From Balaenoptera acutorostrata (Eukaryota; Chordata; Mammalia; Artiodactyla; Balaenopteridae): a stretch of 64,000 nucleotides of DNA. The stretch lies in contig NC_080080.1 of NCBI RefSeq assembly GCF_949987535.1, forward strand, positions 64,385,006 through 64,449,005, in the 5' to 3' direction. The notes beneath the pieces are model-generated. The model was given only the letters and a program-made list of their open reading frames with translations. It had not been told where the DNA came from and did no database searches. Below, in pieces: positions 1 to 10,049 of this stretch (within the stretch, counting starts at the first letter, position 1; each line of letters begins with the position of its first letter). A program made the translations under genes and the position numbers.

Positions 1-119
1 CAATACCATCCTTTCCCTCAAAGAGTTAAAGTCTTTTGGGGACACAGACATGCAAAGAAACCATTCCAAATACAATGTGCAATGAAAAGATGCAGTAAGG
101 ATAAAGGCAGGATAGCATT

Positions 120-840
120 TTTGTTAAGGGTGATGGCTCTGGGACCTGAACTGCTTGGATTTGAATCCCAGCTCCTCTACTTACTCAGTGTGTGACCTTG
201 GGCAAGTCACTTAACTTCTCTGTGCCTCAGTGAAATGACAGTGGATAATGACACCTACCTCGTAGGATTATTATGAGGGTGTCAACTGAAAAAAATGCAC
301 AGCCTATAGTTGAGAATTATGTTTTATTCGGTGGACGTACTGAGGACTTAAGCCTGGGAGACAGTCTCTCAGATAGTTCTGAGGCACTGCTCCAAAGAGG
401 TAAGCGAGGAGCCAGATATACAGAAGTTTTCCCAAAAAAAACTGAGGTAGTCGGAACATCAAAAGATTACTGTTAATTAAAGAAAAACCAGACCTCTCAA
501 GTTCATGAATTTAGCACTTTTCCATGTATGGGAAGATGCGAGAGTCTGGGCTCACTGAATCATTCCTTTGATGTGCACCTTAACTATCTAGGGCCGGTAT
601 CCTGTGTTCTCCATCCTGAATCCCCTCACAGTCTACCACGGTGGGGGGAAAGGGAGAGGAAGGAGGGGGCGGCTGCAGTGGCTGAAGCCTTGATGGCCAC
701 AACATTCTTTGTTTACTGATATGGCAGGTGACATTCTTTGTCCACAAGGGCTATATAAGTTAATACATGTAAGTGCTCAGAACAAGGCCTGGAACATAGC
801 ACTCATGAAATGTTATTAACATTCAAATGTCATTTATTAT
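120..840 (+). repeat. MIR SINE split by an LTR insertion
   Basis: 120-279 reads like the MIR core (TTTGAATCCCAGCTC, GTGTGACCTTGGGCAAGTCA, TCTGTGCCTCAG) and 751-840 continues it (AGTTAATACATGTAAG, GCCTGGAACATAG). The LTR at 280-746 interrupts it. Confidence 0.8.
280..746. mobile_element. Solo LTR of an endogenous retrovirus
   Basis: 467 bp starting TGTCAAC and ending CCACA, flanked by the 4-bp duplication AGGG (276-279 and 747-750). No internal retroviral genes are present. Sequence resembles LTRs I recall from even-toed ungulates and whales; the family name is not certain. Open frames at 273-476 and 528-719 are within it and not genes. Confidence 0.7.
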
Positions 841-1339
841 AACATTAAATGTTACTCCTTTCTAGACACCCCTCCCATGGCATCTTGCGAATAATAATGA
901 TAATGTTATGAATATTATAGTTGATGTTAATATTATTGTTATTGTGACAGTAGGACCATCATAAAAGATGGGAAGGAAGGCAGGGGGTACATTCCACGTG
1001 GCTGGAAAAAGAGGAGCAAAGGCAGGAAGGTGAAAATCAGTATAGCTTACACGTATGCCTGCAAGGGGCTCAATGTTATTAAAGCAAAGAAGCAGCAGGA
1101 GTGCTAAGAAGTAAACCTGAAGAAGTAAGCGTGACTGCACTCAGGTTCCACACTAAGAGAATGGAGGTGATAGGGAAACATCCAAGGATGTGAAATGGTC
1201 AGAGTTTGTTTAGAGAGATGAGTCACCCGACTGTACAGTAGCTGGATTTAAGGGCAGCACTGAAAGTCAGGGAGACCCGTGAGAGCCCAGGAGGCAGTGA
1301 CAGTGGTGAAGGGAAGAGGAAGTAAATGCCTCCCGTGAC

Positions 1340-1600
1340 CTCCATCTCAGGTAACCTCCCTCATCATGCTCTGTCTCGTCATCCTGCTGCTTTCCTTGAG
1401 AGCACTTATCGTACATTGAATTTTATTTCACTTTCATCTTTATCTTCTTTCGTGACCTAGTTACCATCTTGTTTCCTCCACTGGCCTACAAGCTCCATGA
1501 GGACAGGGGCTTTGCTTTGGTCACTTCTGAATTTCCAGCTCTTGGTACTACCCGGTCCCTGCATACCTGGCTCCCAGATCAGCTACGTAATTTGCAAGGC
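1340..1600 (+). repeat. LINE-2-like fragment
   Basis: Reads like the L2 3' region (CTGGCCTACAAGCTCCATGA, GGACAGGGGC). Old and diverged; no coding capacity. Confidence 0.5.
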
Positions 1601-1737
1601 TAAGCACAAAATGAAAATGGGAGGGCACTTATTCAGAAAGCAGGGGAAACATCCATTAAAGGTACTAAAATATAAAGTTTTTTCCTTTCTTCCATAGTCT
1701 CTCTCTCCCTCTCTCTCGACTTGCCATGAGTTTAAAA

Positions 1738-2030
1738 ATTTTTTTTTCTTTCAATTTTATTGAGATATAATTGACATATAGCACAGAAATTTAAGGTGTA
1801 CAGCATAATAACTTGACCTACATACACTGCAAAATGATTATCACGGTAATCCATCACCTCATAAAACCAAAAAAATAAAGAAAAAGAAAGAAAGAAAGAA
1901 AAAAATGGTTTTTTTTCCTTGTGATAAGAGCTTATAGGATCTACTCTCTTAGCAACTTACAGATATACCACACAGCAGCGCTAACTACAGTCACTGCCAT
2001 GTTTTTGTTTGCTATTTAATGTATTCAAAA
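1738..2030 (-). repeat. L1 3' fragment
   Basis: TTATTGAGATATAATTGACA and following bases match the reverse complement of an L1 3' region; an A-rich tract lies at 1868-1906. Confidence 0.65.
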
Positions 2031-2099
2031 TAAAACAAAAATTTTAATCATTAGCATGAATTTTACCATTCCCCTTTATATTGTACAATGCCGACCGTA

Positions 2100-3000
2100 A
2101 ACACAAATATCAGAGCGTTTAACTCTGAGGCAGAATCACTGAAGTTTCACAATTTATATTTCGTGGCTCATCCCCAGAAGGTGCCTGAAGCTGGTCAGGA
2201 GAAAGTGACCTAAGCCAGGCCCAGGAAGTTTGGAAGGAGGAAGAGAAGGTCCCCCAGGCATGAAAGAATCTGAGGGAATGTTCCCTGGCACAGGGCGCAA
2301 GGTAAGTGTAGAAGCTCACAGGCACCCAGGGGCTGCTCCACGACGACCTGGGGGTGGGAGGGGGGGGGGGACACCTGTGCAAAGCCTGGGCCTGACAGCT
2401 GCCTGACAGGGTCGCCCTCCCACATGCTGCCAGGTGCCTCATACCCCAGAGCGGGGCAAGGAAGCCAAATCGGGCATCTTTCTTTACCACAGGCCTGCAG
2501 ATGCACAAGTGACCCTCAAAGGTTTCGCAACCTCTGTGCAATACTTCCACGAGCTACCTGCCGCGGGGGAGACCGTCTGGCCCCCACCTAGTCACCCACT
2601 AAACAGTGCCGCGGTGCTGCCAGCCCAGGTGGGGCGGCCACTGCCATACCCCAGCCCCCATGGTACTGCAGGATACCATGCCTGGCCCTGACCCTCCCTG
2701 CTCCAGGCCTCCACCAGGGGCACAGGGCGGCAGGTGTCACTGGATGGGATGAGAGGGGAGATGCCAGGCAGGCCCAGGGCACCAGCAGGTAGCGAGCAGC
2801 AGGAAGCCGAGAACCTGTCCAGGGGAGGTGGGCACATACACCACTGTCCCAACACACTTCGTGTACAAAACACACGCTCAAAGATAAAATGACTAAGCAT
2901 CTCAAGAATGTGATCCCAGAATAGTAAACCCCAAATGTGAAGCCCTTCTGAGTATGGGGCCCTGGTTGTGAAGCAAACCCTGTCAGCTTTGTAGGAGGGA
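2100..3000. other. GC-richer LY96 intron stretch without recognised content
   Basis: No repeat or exon recognised. It is richer in GC than its flanks, so several overlapping frames on both strands stay open by chance, and it contains a 12-G run near 2358-2370. No splice-bounded conserved exon is seen. Confidence 0.4.
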
Positions 3001-3051
3001 GGGAGATGGATGGGACTTGAGTTTGAGGAAGAAATCAAGAGTAACTCCCAA

Positions 3052-3542
3052 GGGACTTCCCTGGCGGTCCAGTGGTTAAGACTCGGAGCTTCGGGCTTCC
3101 CTGGTGGCGCAGTGGTTGAGAATCTGCCTGCTAATGCAGGGGACACGGGTTCGAGCCCTGGTCTGGGAAGATCCCACATGCCACGGAGCAGCTGGGCCCG
3201 TGAGCCACAATTGCTGAGCCTGCGCGTCTGGAGCCTGTGCCCCGTGACGGGAGGGGCCGCGATAGAGAAAGGCCCGCGCACCGCGATGAAGAGCGGTCCC
3301 CGCACCGCGATGAAGAGTGGCCCCCGCTTGCCGCAACTGGAGAAAGCCCTCGCACGAACCGAAGACCCAACACAGCCAAAAATAAATAAATAAATAAATA
3401 AATAAATAAGAAAATCCTTTAAAAAAAAAAAAAAAAAAAAAAAGACTCGGAGCTTCCACGGCAGGGGGCACGGGTTCAATCCCCGGTCATGGAACTAAGA
3501 TCCCGCATGCCACATTGTGCAGCCAAAAAAAAAAAAAAAAAA
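3052..3542 (+). mobile_element. Short CHR-type SINE carrying a nested long SINE
   Basis: The outer short SINE (3052-3092 plus 3457-3542) has the duplication AGTAACTCCCAA (3040-3051, 3543-3554). Inside it a long SINE (3093-3441) has its own 15-bp duplication AAGACTCGGAGCTTC (3078-3092, 3442-3456). The 295-codon open frame on the minus strand here is SINE-derived. Confidence 0.9.
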
Positions 3543-3889
3543 AGTAACTCCCAAATTTCTACCTGGGGAAACTGCCCAAATGTTTACCAGGTCACGTGGG
3601 AAGGAGCTCTAACCTCTTCTGTGGAGTAGCCCTCTTTTTTCAACTGTTTTGTCTTTCTTTCCGAGAAAGACGTATCTCCCACTCTCCTCTTACGGGAAGT
3701 TAGCTTGAAGCCTCGTGAAGGAGCCAAGAGAGAACCAAGGCAGAGTCAGAGAAAAGGAAGACAGAACCTCAGCTTAGGCCCTTCTCTGCTCTTCCCAGAA
3801 GGGACCCACGCAGCTCACTGGTGGTCCAGTCCAGGTCTCCTGGCAACTATGCAGGATGCAGGACCCAAGCCTCGGATGGTGTTAAGGGG

Positions 3890-4315
3890 TTGCACAGTGT
3901 CCCCCCAAAAGATCTATTCAAGTCCTAACCCCCAGTACCTGTGAATATGGCCTTATTTGGAAATAGGATCTTTGCAGACGGTCAAATTAAGATGAAGTAA
4001 TTAAGGTGGGCCCTAATTGAATATGACTGTGTCCTTATGAAAAGGGGAAATTTGGACATGCAGACTGACATGCGTAGAGGGAAGACCACATGAAGGCACA
4101 GGAAGACGATGGTCATCTACAAGGCAAGAGTCTCCTGGGGCCGCCAGATCATAGGAGAGAGGCCTGGAGCAGATCCTTCCCGAGAGACTTCAGAGGGAGC
4201 ACAGCCCTACCAGCACCTTGATCTCAGACTTCTAGCTTACAGAACTGTTAGATGATAAATCTCTAAGCCACCCAGTTTGTGGTACCTTGTTACAGCAACC
4301 CTTGCAAAATCCTGA
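3890..4315 (+). repeat. MaLR/MLT1-like LTR
   Basis: Typical blocks include TGTCCCCCCAAAAG, CTTATTTGGAAATAGGATCT, CACCTTGATCTCAGACTTCT and AAGCCACCCAGTTTGTGGTA. Family name is from memory. Confidence 0.55.
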
Positions 4316-4430
4316 AAGTAGGGCTAACAGACTTATTAAGTTTAAAACACCTTTGAAATATCCATTTACTTATTCATAAACGTGTTTTTGAAAGAAATGA
4401 AGGGGGGTGTGTGTGTGTATAAGAAGTGGA

Positions 4431-4635
4431 GGGACTTCCCTCGTGGTCCAGTGGGTAAGACTCTGTGCTCCCAATTCAGGGGGCCCAGGTTCGATCCCTG
4501 GTCAGGGAACTAGATCCCACATGCACGCCGCAGCTAAGGAGTCCATATGCCGCAACGAAGATCCCACGTGCCGCAACTAAGACCCGGCGCAGCCAAAATA
4601 AATTAATTAATTAAATAAATATTTTTTAAAAATAA
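4431..4635 (+). mobile_element. CHR-type SINE
   Basis: Begins GGGACTTCCCTCGTGGTCCA and ends in an AT-rich tail; duplication AAGAAGTGGA at 4421-4430 and 4636-4645. Confidence 0.85.
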
Positions 4636-4869
4636 AAGAAGTGGAATGATTATGTGTAATTTTTATTTTATGTTCACTTGCCCATATTTTCTAAATATCA
4701 TATCCTAAAAATGTATGATCTTTGTAACAACAATAGAAAGGAAAGTTATTTTAAAAGTTGGTAAGTATGTTCCGTACTCATTTGCTTCCCAAATTTTCAA
4801 GGGACGGTTGACAGCATTAATGCTTCTTAAATCAGAATGTCCTGAGCTCTAAGCCCATATATTTGGCTG

Positions 4870-5230
4870 CCAGATGGACATGTTTATCTGAATGTTCCCA
4901 AATGACCTTGAGCCCAACGTGCCAAACCAGAACTCGTTATCCTTTAAAAATCTGCCCCTTCCTTTTGCACACATCATTTCTGATAATGGCACTTCCGTCC
5001 ATCCAGTCAACGGCCCTGGAGCAGTTCCTGATTTATCTAATGTTTGCCTGCCACATGAGATCAGTCAGCACTTCCTGCCTGTCCTGTTCCTCAATACGCT
5101 CTCTTTCGTCTCCTCCTCTTTACTCCCAGGGCCGCCCTCGTGGTCCCTCACACAGCCTCCCAGCTGTGTTTCCTTCCGTCCAAGTTTCTTGCCTCAGCCA
5201 ACCCCACCTCCTTTTGAGACAGGCTGGGAC
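4870..5230 (+). repeat. Ancient LINE-2-like repeat
   Basis: Carries diverged blocks of a common mammalian repeat (CCAAACCAGAACTCGTTATC, then pyrimidine-rich TCCTTCCGTCC). The two overlapping open frames of about 140 codons are probably chance frames in it. Confidence 0.4.
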
Positions 5231-5314
5231 CTGGGACCCTTTGCTGCAGTGCTTGCACCTGGACGAACGTCTCCTCCAGCAACAAATCATAGAGAAACTG
5301 TAAGGGAGGAAAAA

Positions 5315-5900
5315 TAACTGCATGCAGGCCCAGTCGGGGCAAATTACGGACAATAAGATACAAAAAGGCCAAAAATAAAAACCCCAACTGCCACTTCTGA
5401 AGAGCCGGAAGCAAAAACTGGGTGTCGGGAGCAAAAGCAGGGTACTGCGCATGCGCCCTGCACACACCACCTAAGGGGTGGGCAGACCACCTAAGCCACG
5501 CCTCCGGCCAACTTGCCCTGGACACACCCCTACCCTCACCCCATACAAGAAACAAGCTCGCCCACCCCTTCTCGGGGAGTGAGCAAGGGAATCTGTTACT
5601 AGCGGGGAATACTCTTTGTTGCGGTGCGCAGGCTTCTCACTGCAGTGGCTTCTCTTGTTGCAGAGCTCAGGCTCTAGGCGCGCGGGCTTCAGCAGCTGTG
5701 GCACACGGGCTCTAGAGCGCAGGCTCAGTAGTTGTGGCGCACGGGCTTAGATGCTCCACGGCATGTGGGATCTTCCCGGACCAGGGCTCGAACCCGTGTC
5801 CCCTGCATTGGCAGGCAGATTCTTAACCACTGCGTCACCAGGGAAGTCCCTCTTATCAATTTCTATCGATCAGGGAAGGCTAAGAACCCTGGTCGGTAAC
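5315..5900. repeat. LTR-like sequence interrupted by a long SINE (5608-5850, minus)
   Basis: 5340-5600 is unlike its flanks: GC-rich, with GACCACCTAAGCCACGCC and GCCCACCCCTTCTCGGGGAG blocks and a TGCGCATGCGCC palindrome at 5446-5457. It resembles a retroviral LTR but clear ends and duplications were not found. The SINE part ends GCCACCAGGGAAGTCCC-like at 5850. Confidence 0.4.
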
Positions 5901-6658
5901 ACTTCCATAAGGACCCTAGTTATCTGCAAAAATGGAGATTCAGTGGGTCATCCCCACCCACTAACAACAAGGTGCAGGCCAATATTTTATGCATGACTTA
6001 CATGTTGGCTCCTTCCCGCTTTTCTAGGCTCACCTCCAGCAATTCCCACAAACACATTCTGCTCCAGCTACAAAAAAGCTACTCCCCAAATAAAACATAT
6101 TCCTTCATGGCTAGATACGTTTGCATATGCTGTTTCCTCTCAGGGGATGTCCTTTTTCCTCACTCTCTGATGTTCTCAGACTCAAGATTCTAATAAAAGA
6201 CTCTCTGAAGGCTTATCTGAGTTCTCCTGTCACAGTAAGTTGGTAACTATGCAGTTAAGACTAAGAGCATATAATCTATTAGCATTTATGACATTTCCTT
6301 GTAACATTTGTTCCCATGACTATTTTTCCCAGAACAGAGTGACCTTCTGAAGAGGGAGAACCTATCATTCAACTTTGGATCACCACAACCTAAATCATGA
6401 CTCGCTCAAATTAGGTTCAACAGATGTTTGTGGAAGGCAGGGAGGGGAGGTGGGAAGAAGCAGGCAGGCTGGGTTGAGTCTGATACATCTTTGATCTCAA
6501 GAAAGTGAAACTTTGAAAATTCACATAAATGTCAACATAATCCCACAGAGATTAAGTGAAATAATTGTAAAGCTGTGGTATGAGAGAAATGGACACTTTT
6601 TAAACAACAGTAATCTACCAAGAGGATTTCTTTCACTTTTTTGTTGTTGTTGTTTTGG

Positions 6659-6785
6659 TTTTTTTTTTTTTTTTTTAGGCCACAGTGCAGGCTTGCGGGA
6701 TCTTAGTTCCCTGACCAGGGATCGAACCCATGCCCCCTGCAGTGGAAGCGTGGAGTCCTAACCACTGGACCACCAGGGAAGTCCC
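6659..6785 (-). mobile_element. Short CHR-type SINE
   Basis: Poly-T start and GACCACCAGGGAAGTCCC end, with duplication GAGGATTTCTTTCA on both sides (from 6621 and from 6786). Confidence 0.88.
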
Positions 6786-6836
6786 GAGGATTTCTTTCAA
6801 AGGGAAAGAAAGCATGGCCAGTGGAAGAGTAGTTCT

Positions 6837-7143
6837 TTTTTTTTTTTTTTTTTAATTAATTAATTTATTTATTTATTTATGGTTGTGTTGGGTCTTCGTT
6901 TCTGTGCGAGGGCTTTCTCTAGTTGTGGCAAGTGGGGGCCACTCTTCATTGCGGTGCGCGGGCCTCTCACTATCGCGGCCTCTACTTCTTGCGGAGCACA
7001 GGCTCCAGGTGCGCAGGCTCAGTAGTTGTGGCTCACGGGCCTAGTTGCTCCGTGGCATGTGGGATCTTCCCAGAACAGGGCTCGAACCCGTGTCCCCTGC
7101 ATTGGCAGGCAGATTCTCAACCACTGCGCCACCAGGGAAGCCC
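6837..7143 (-). mobile_element. Long CHR-type SINE
   Basis: Poly-T/TTTATTTA start to CCACCAGGGAAGCCC end, with duplication GGAAGAGTAGTTCTT (from 6822 and from 7144). Confidence 0.9.
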
Positions 7144-7329
7144 GGAAGAGTAGTTCTTAAGAGTTAGGAGGCTACTCCATTACCAGATCTCCAAATGACC
7201 AAGGGCACGTTACTGAACCACTGCAGACATCGGTTTCCTCACTTATAAAAACGACAGGACTATAAAGTCAGGAACAAAAGAAGGATCCTATTATGCACAT
7301 GAATACTTAATCACCATAATTCTTGAATT

Positions 7330-7560
7330 CTCACGCTGAGCACTGTACTAAGCTTTTTAACACACATTCTCTAATTTAATCCTTAAAACCATGTAAAATA
7401 GGTTTCACCGTTGCCATTTCCCAGATGAGGAAAACGAGGTTAATAGAGGTTAAATAACACCCAAGGTCACATTGCTGATAGGTGGAAAAGCTGGGACACA
7501 GACTCAGGTGTTTATGGCTCTGAGCCCAGACTAATAAGCAATGCCAGCTCCACAATGTGT
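7330..7560 (-). repeat. MIR SINE fragment
   Basis: Contains CCATTTCCCAGATGAGGAAA and AAGGTCACATTGCTGATAGG, the reverse of the MIR core. Confidence 0.7.
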
Positions 7561-7670
7561 ATGTGGCTTGGGGGTGGCAGACAAGTTAGAGATGCGGAGA
7601 GTTGGTTGGCTGGGAGACATATCTGGAAGCTTCATTTGCATAGCAAGCAGATTGGTTTACTTAGAAACTT

Positions 7671-7788
7671 TTTTTTTTGGCCACACTGCACAGCTTGTGG
7701 GATCTTAGTTCCCCAACCAGGGATCGAATGTGGGCCCTCGGCAGTGAAAGCGCAGAGTTCCAACCACTGGACCGCCAGGGAACTCCCA
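7671..7788 (-). mobile_element. Short CHR-type SINE
   Basis: GGCCACACTGCACAGC to GACCGCCAGGGAACTCCC, with AGAAACTTTTTTTT duplicated on both sides. Confidence 0.85.
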
Positions 7789-8163
7789 GAAACTTTTTTT
7801 TTTATTGACTGCTAAAAAATGTATAATCCAATTGATGTCCCTGTCAAAGCAAGTATAAGCCTTTCCGTTAAGAATTTTTATATTACTCTCATTCCATTAA
7901 TTCTCTACCCTTATTTTCCATTTTTGTCCCACCTAATTTTTGTCTATCTAATTTATGTTATGTTGCTCAAATTAACATATGCATGTAAACTACCTGAAAT
8001 CTTTTTTTAAACAAGAGAGGGCACTGGTTAATGGTAAATAATTATAGGGGAAAACATTCAACTGCAATAGTAATTTTTAAAATGTTAATAAAAAACAATT
8101 AGGCTTAAGTTTTTTAACCTAATAAAGTTTTTTAAAAACTTCTTTTTTAAAATGATAATGCCC

Positions 8164-8783
8164 TATACCCTGAGAAAACCATAATTCAAAAAGGGTCATG
8201 TACCACAATGTTCATTGCAGCTCTGCTTACAATAGCCAGGACATGGAAGCAACCTAAGTGTCCATCAACAGATGAATGGATAAAGAAGATGTGGCACATA
8301 TATACAATGGAATATTACTCAGCCATAAAAGGAAACGAAATTGAGTTATTTGTAGTGACGTGGATGGACCTAGAGACTGTCATACAGAGTGAAAGAAGTC
8401 AGAAAGAGAAAAACAAAAACCGTATGCTAACACATATATATGGAATCTAAAAAAAAATGGTTCTGAAGACATAGAGAATGAACTTGAGGACACGGGGAGG
8501 GGGAAGGGTAAGCTGGGACAAAGTGAGAGAGTGGCATGGACATATATACACTACCAAATGTAAAACAGATAGCTAGTGGGAAGCAGCTGCATAGCACAGG
8601 GAGGTCAGCTCGGTGCTTTGTGACCACCTAGAGGGGTGGGATAGGGAGGATGGGAGGGAGGGAGATGCAAGAGGGAAGAGATATGGGGATATATGTATAC
8701 GTATAGCTGATTCACTTTATTATAAAGCAGAAACTAACATGCCATTGTAAAGCAATTATACCCCAATAAAAATTTTAAAAAAT
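8164..8783 (+). mobile_element. 5'-truncated L1 (620 bp)
   Basis: L1 ORF2 tail and 3' UTR (ATGTGGCACATATATACAAT, GAATATTACTCAGCCATAAA) ending in an A-rich tail. A perfect 15-bp duplication AAAATGATAATGCCC flanks it (8149-8163, 8784-8798). The 80-codon frame at 8208 is L1 ORF2 remnant. Confidence 0.92.
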
Positions 8784-8798
8784 AAAATGATAATGCCC

Positions 8799-9480
8799 GA
8801 TGTTAACAAGACAGAGATTAAACTACTATATGTATACATTGCCAGTGGTACAATGTATAAACTGATACAATCTTTCAGAAAAGCAATTCGGCCTTATGTA
8901 AACAAAACCACATAGATTCAAACCATTTAAGCTCAGGAATCTCCCTTGGAGTTATGTGTTAACTCCTTCTTCCAAACATGAGAATATTCAAATCTAAAAT
9001 ATGAGAATATTTATATATGCATTATATTATTTATAATAGTAAAAATATCAGAGGAAAACTAAATGTCTAATAGGAAAATAGTTAAGTAAACCAGGGCATA
9101 CCCACTAAGGGAGATGTTTCATTATGTAACATTTATACTCTGATTTTTAAACCACATGCATTATCTGGTCAAATAATTAATTAATTTTTAAAAAGAAAAT
9201 AATTATAGTACAGTATACTTACAACTGCATAACAATATGCATGAATTTTAAAATGAGAACAAAATACACCAAAATGTTCTTAGAAATATGATTCTGTGAC
9301 TTTTTGATTGTTTTCATTTTCTAATTTTTGGTAATGTGACAATATGATTATAGAATTTTTTGATTCTGTGACTTTTTGATTGTTTTCATTTTCTAATTTT
9401 TGGTAATGTGACAATATGATATATAGAATTTTTTAAACTATTTAAAATACTAGTTTAAAAATTATTAAGGAAAAATCCAT
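8799..9480 (+). repeat. Old L1-like 3' sequence with a 72-bp tandem duplication
   Basis: Diverged L1/HAL1-like text (AACTAAATGTCTAATAGGAA, GTTAAGTAAACCAGGGCATA). Units 9289-9360 and 9361-9433 are almost identical. Confidence 0.5.
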
Positions 9481-9920
9481 GGGTTTGCAGTAAGTGACCT
9501 TTAAGTTCCTAAAGTTTGAAATTTTATGATTCTGTGAATAATTCCAGGGTGGATAAAAAGGGAGAAAAGACACTGAAGGAACGAATGTAACTGCATAGAA
9601 AGATCTATTGTGTTTTTATGAAAAATAATAAATGCAATGTTTAGAAAAAGAGAACATAACCAAAGGTAAATATACAGTATTAATCTGAACAAGGTAAAAA
9701 TTTTAATATCCCTTCAAACACACCAAATAAGTGTCATCTTAATAATAATCCAGTCACATAATTGTAAAATATTGTTTAAACTGCTAAAAGAAAAACTTTG
9801 GATGGAAATAAAGAATTATTATCAGAAAAGGAGCTTCACATTTTTAACATATTTAATTTTCATAGCGTTCTCATAAGGAATTATACTCTATTCTGAGGGT
9901 AATATGAATTGAATGCTTAC

Positions 9921-10049
9921 CTCCCTTCAGAGCTCTGCAAAAAGAATAATCATCATCAGATCCTCGGCAAATAACTTCTTTGCGCACTGGGAAATTCACG
10001 GACTTAAAAGATACATAGATATTGAAATATAAGCTTTTTAAGTCTCTTC
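9921..10049 (-). CDS. LY96: LY96 coding exon 3
   Basis: 129 nt between an acceptor with a pyrimidine tract ending TTTTTAAG (10057-10050) and the donor GTAAGC (9920-9915). It encodes residues 68-110: [10 protein letters not shown], then [12 protein letters not shown], then [13 protein letters not shown]. Cys95 and Cys105 and the basic pair Arg90/Lys91 are present. Human Lys89 is Val here. Frame continues from exon 2 without a break. Confidence 0.95.

Noticed and set aside
2592..3479. 295-codon open frame on the minus strand, the longest in the window
   Set aside because: Its core is SINE sequence (3052-3542) and poly-A; the same translated phrases recur wherever the long SINE occurs.
4863..5317. 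Two overlapping frames of 141 and 146 codons as a new gene
   Set aside because: Pyrimidine-rich old repeat text with no splice context and no recognisable protein family.
1..9920. LY96 exons 4 and 5
   Set aside because: I looked on the minus strand for the conserved C-terminal coding pattern (residues 111-160) and found none. They most likely lie beyond the left edge.
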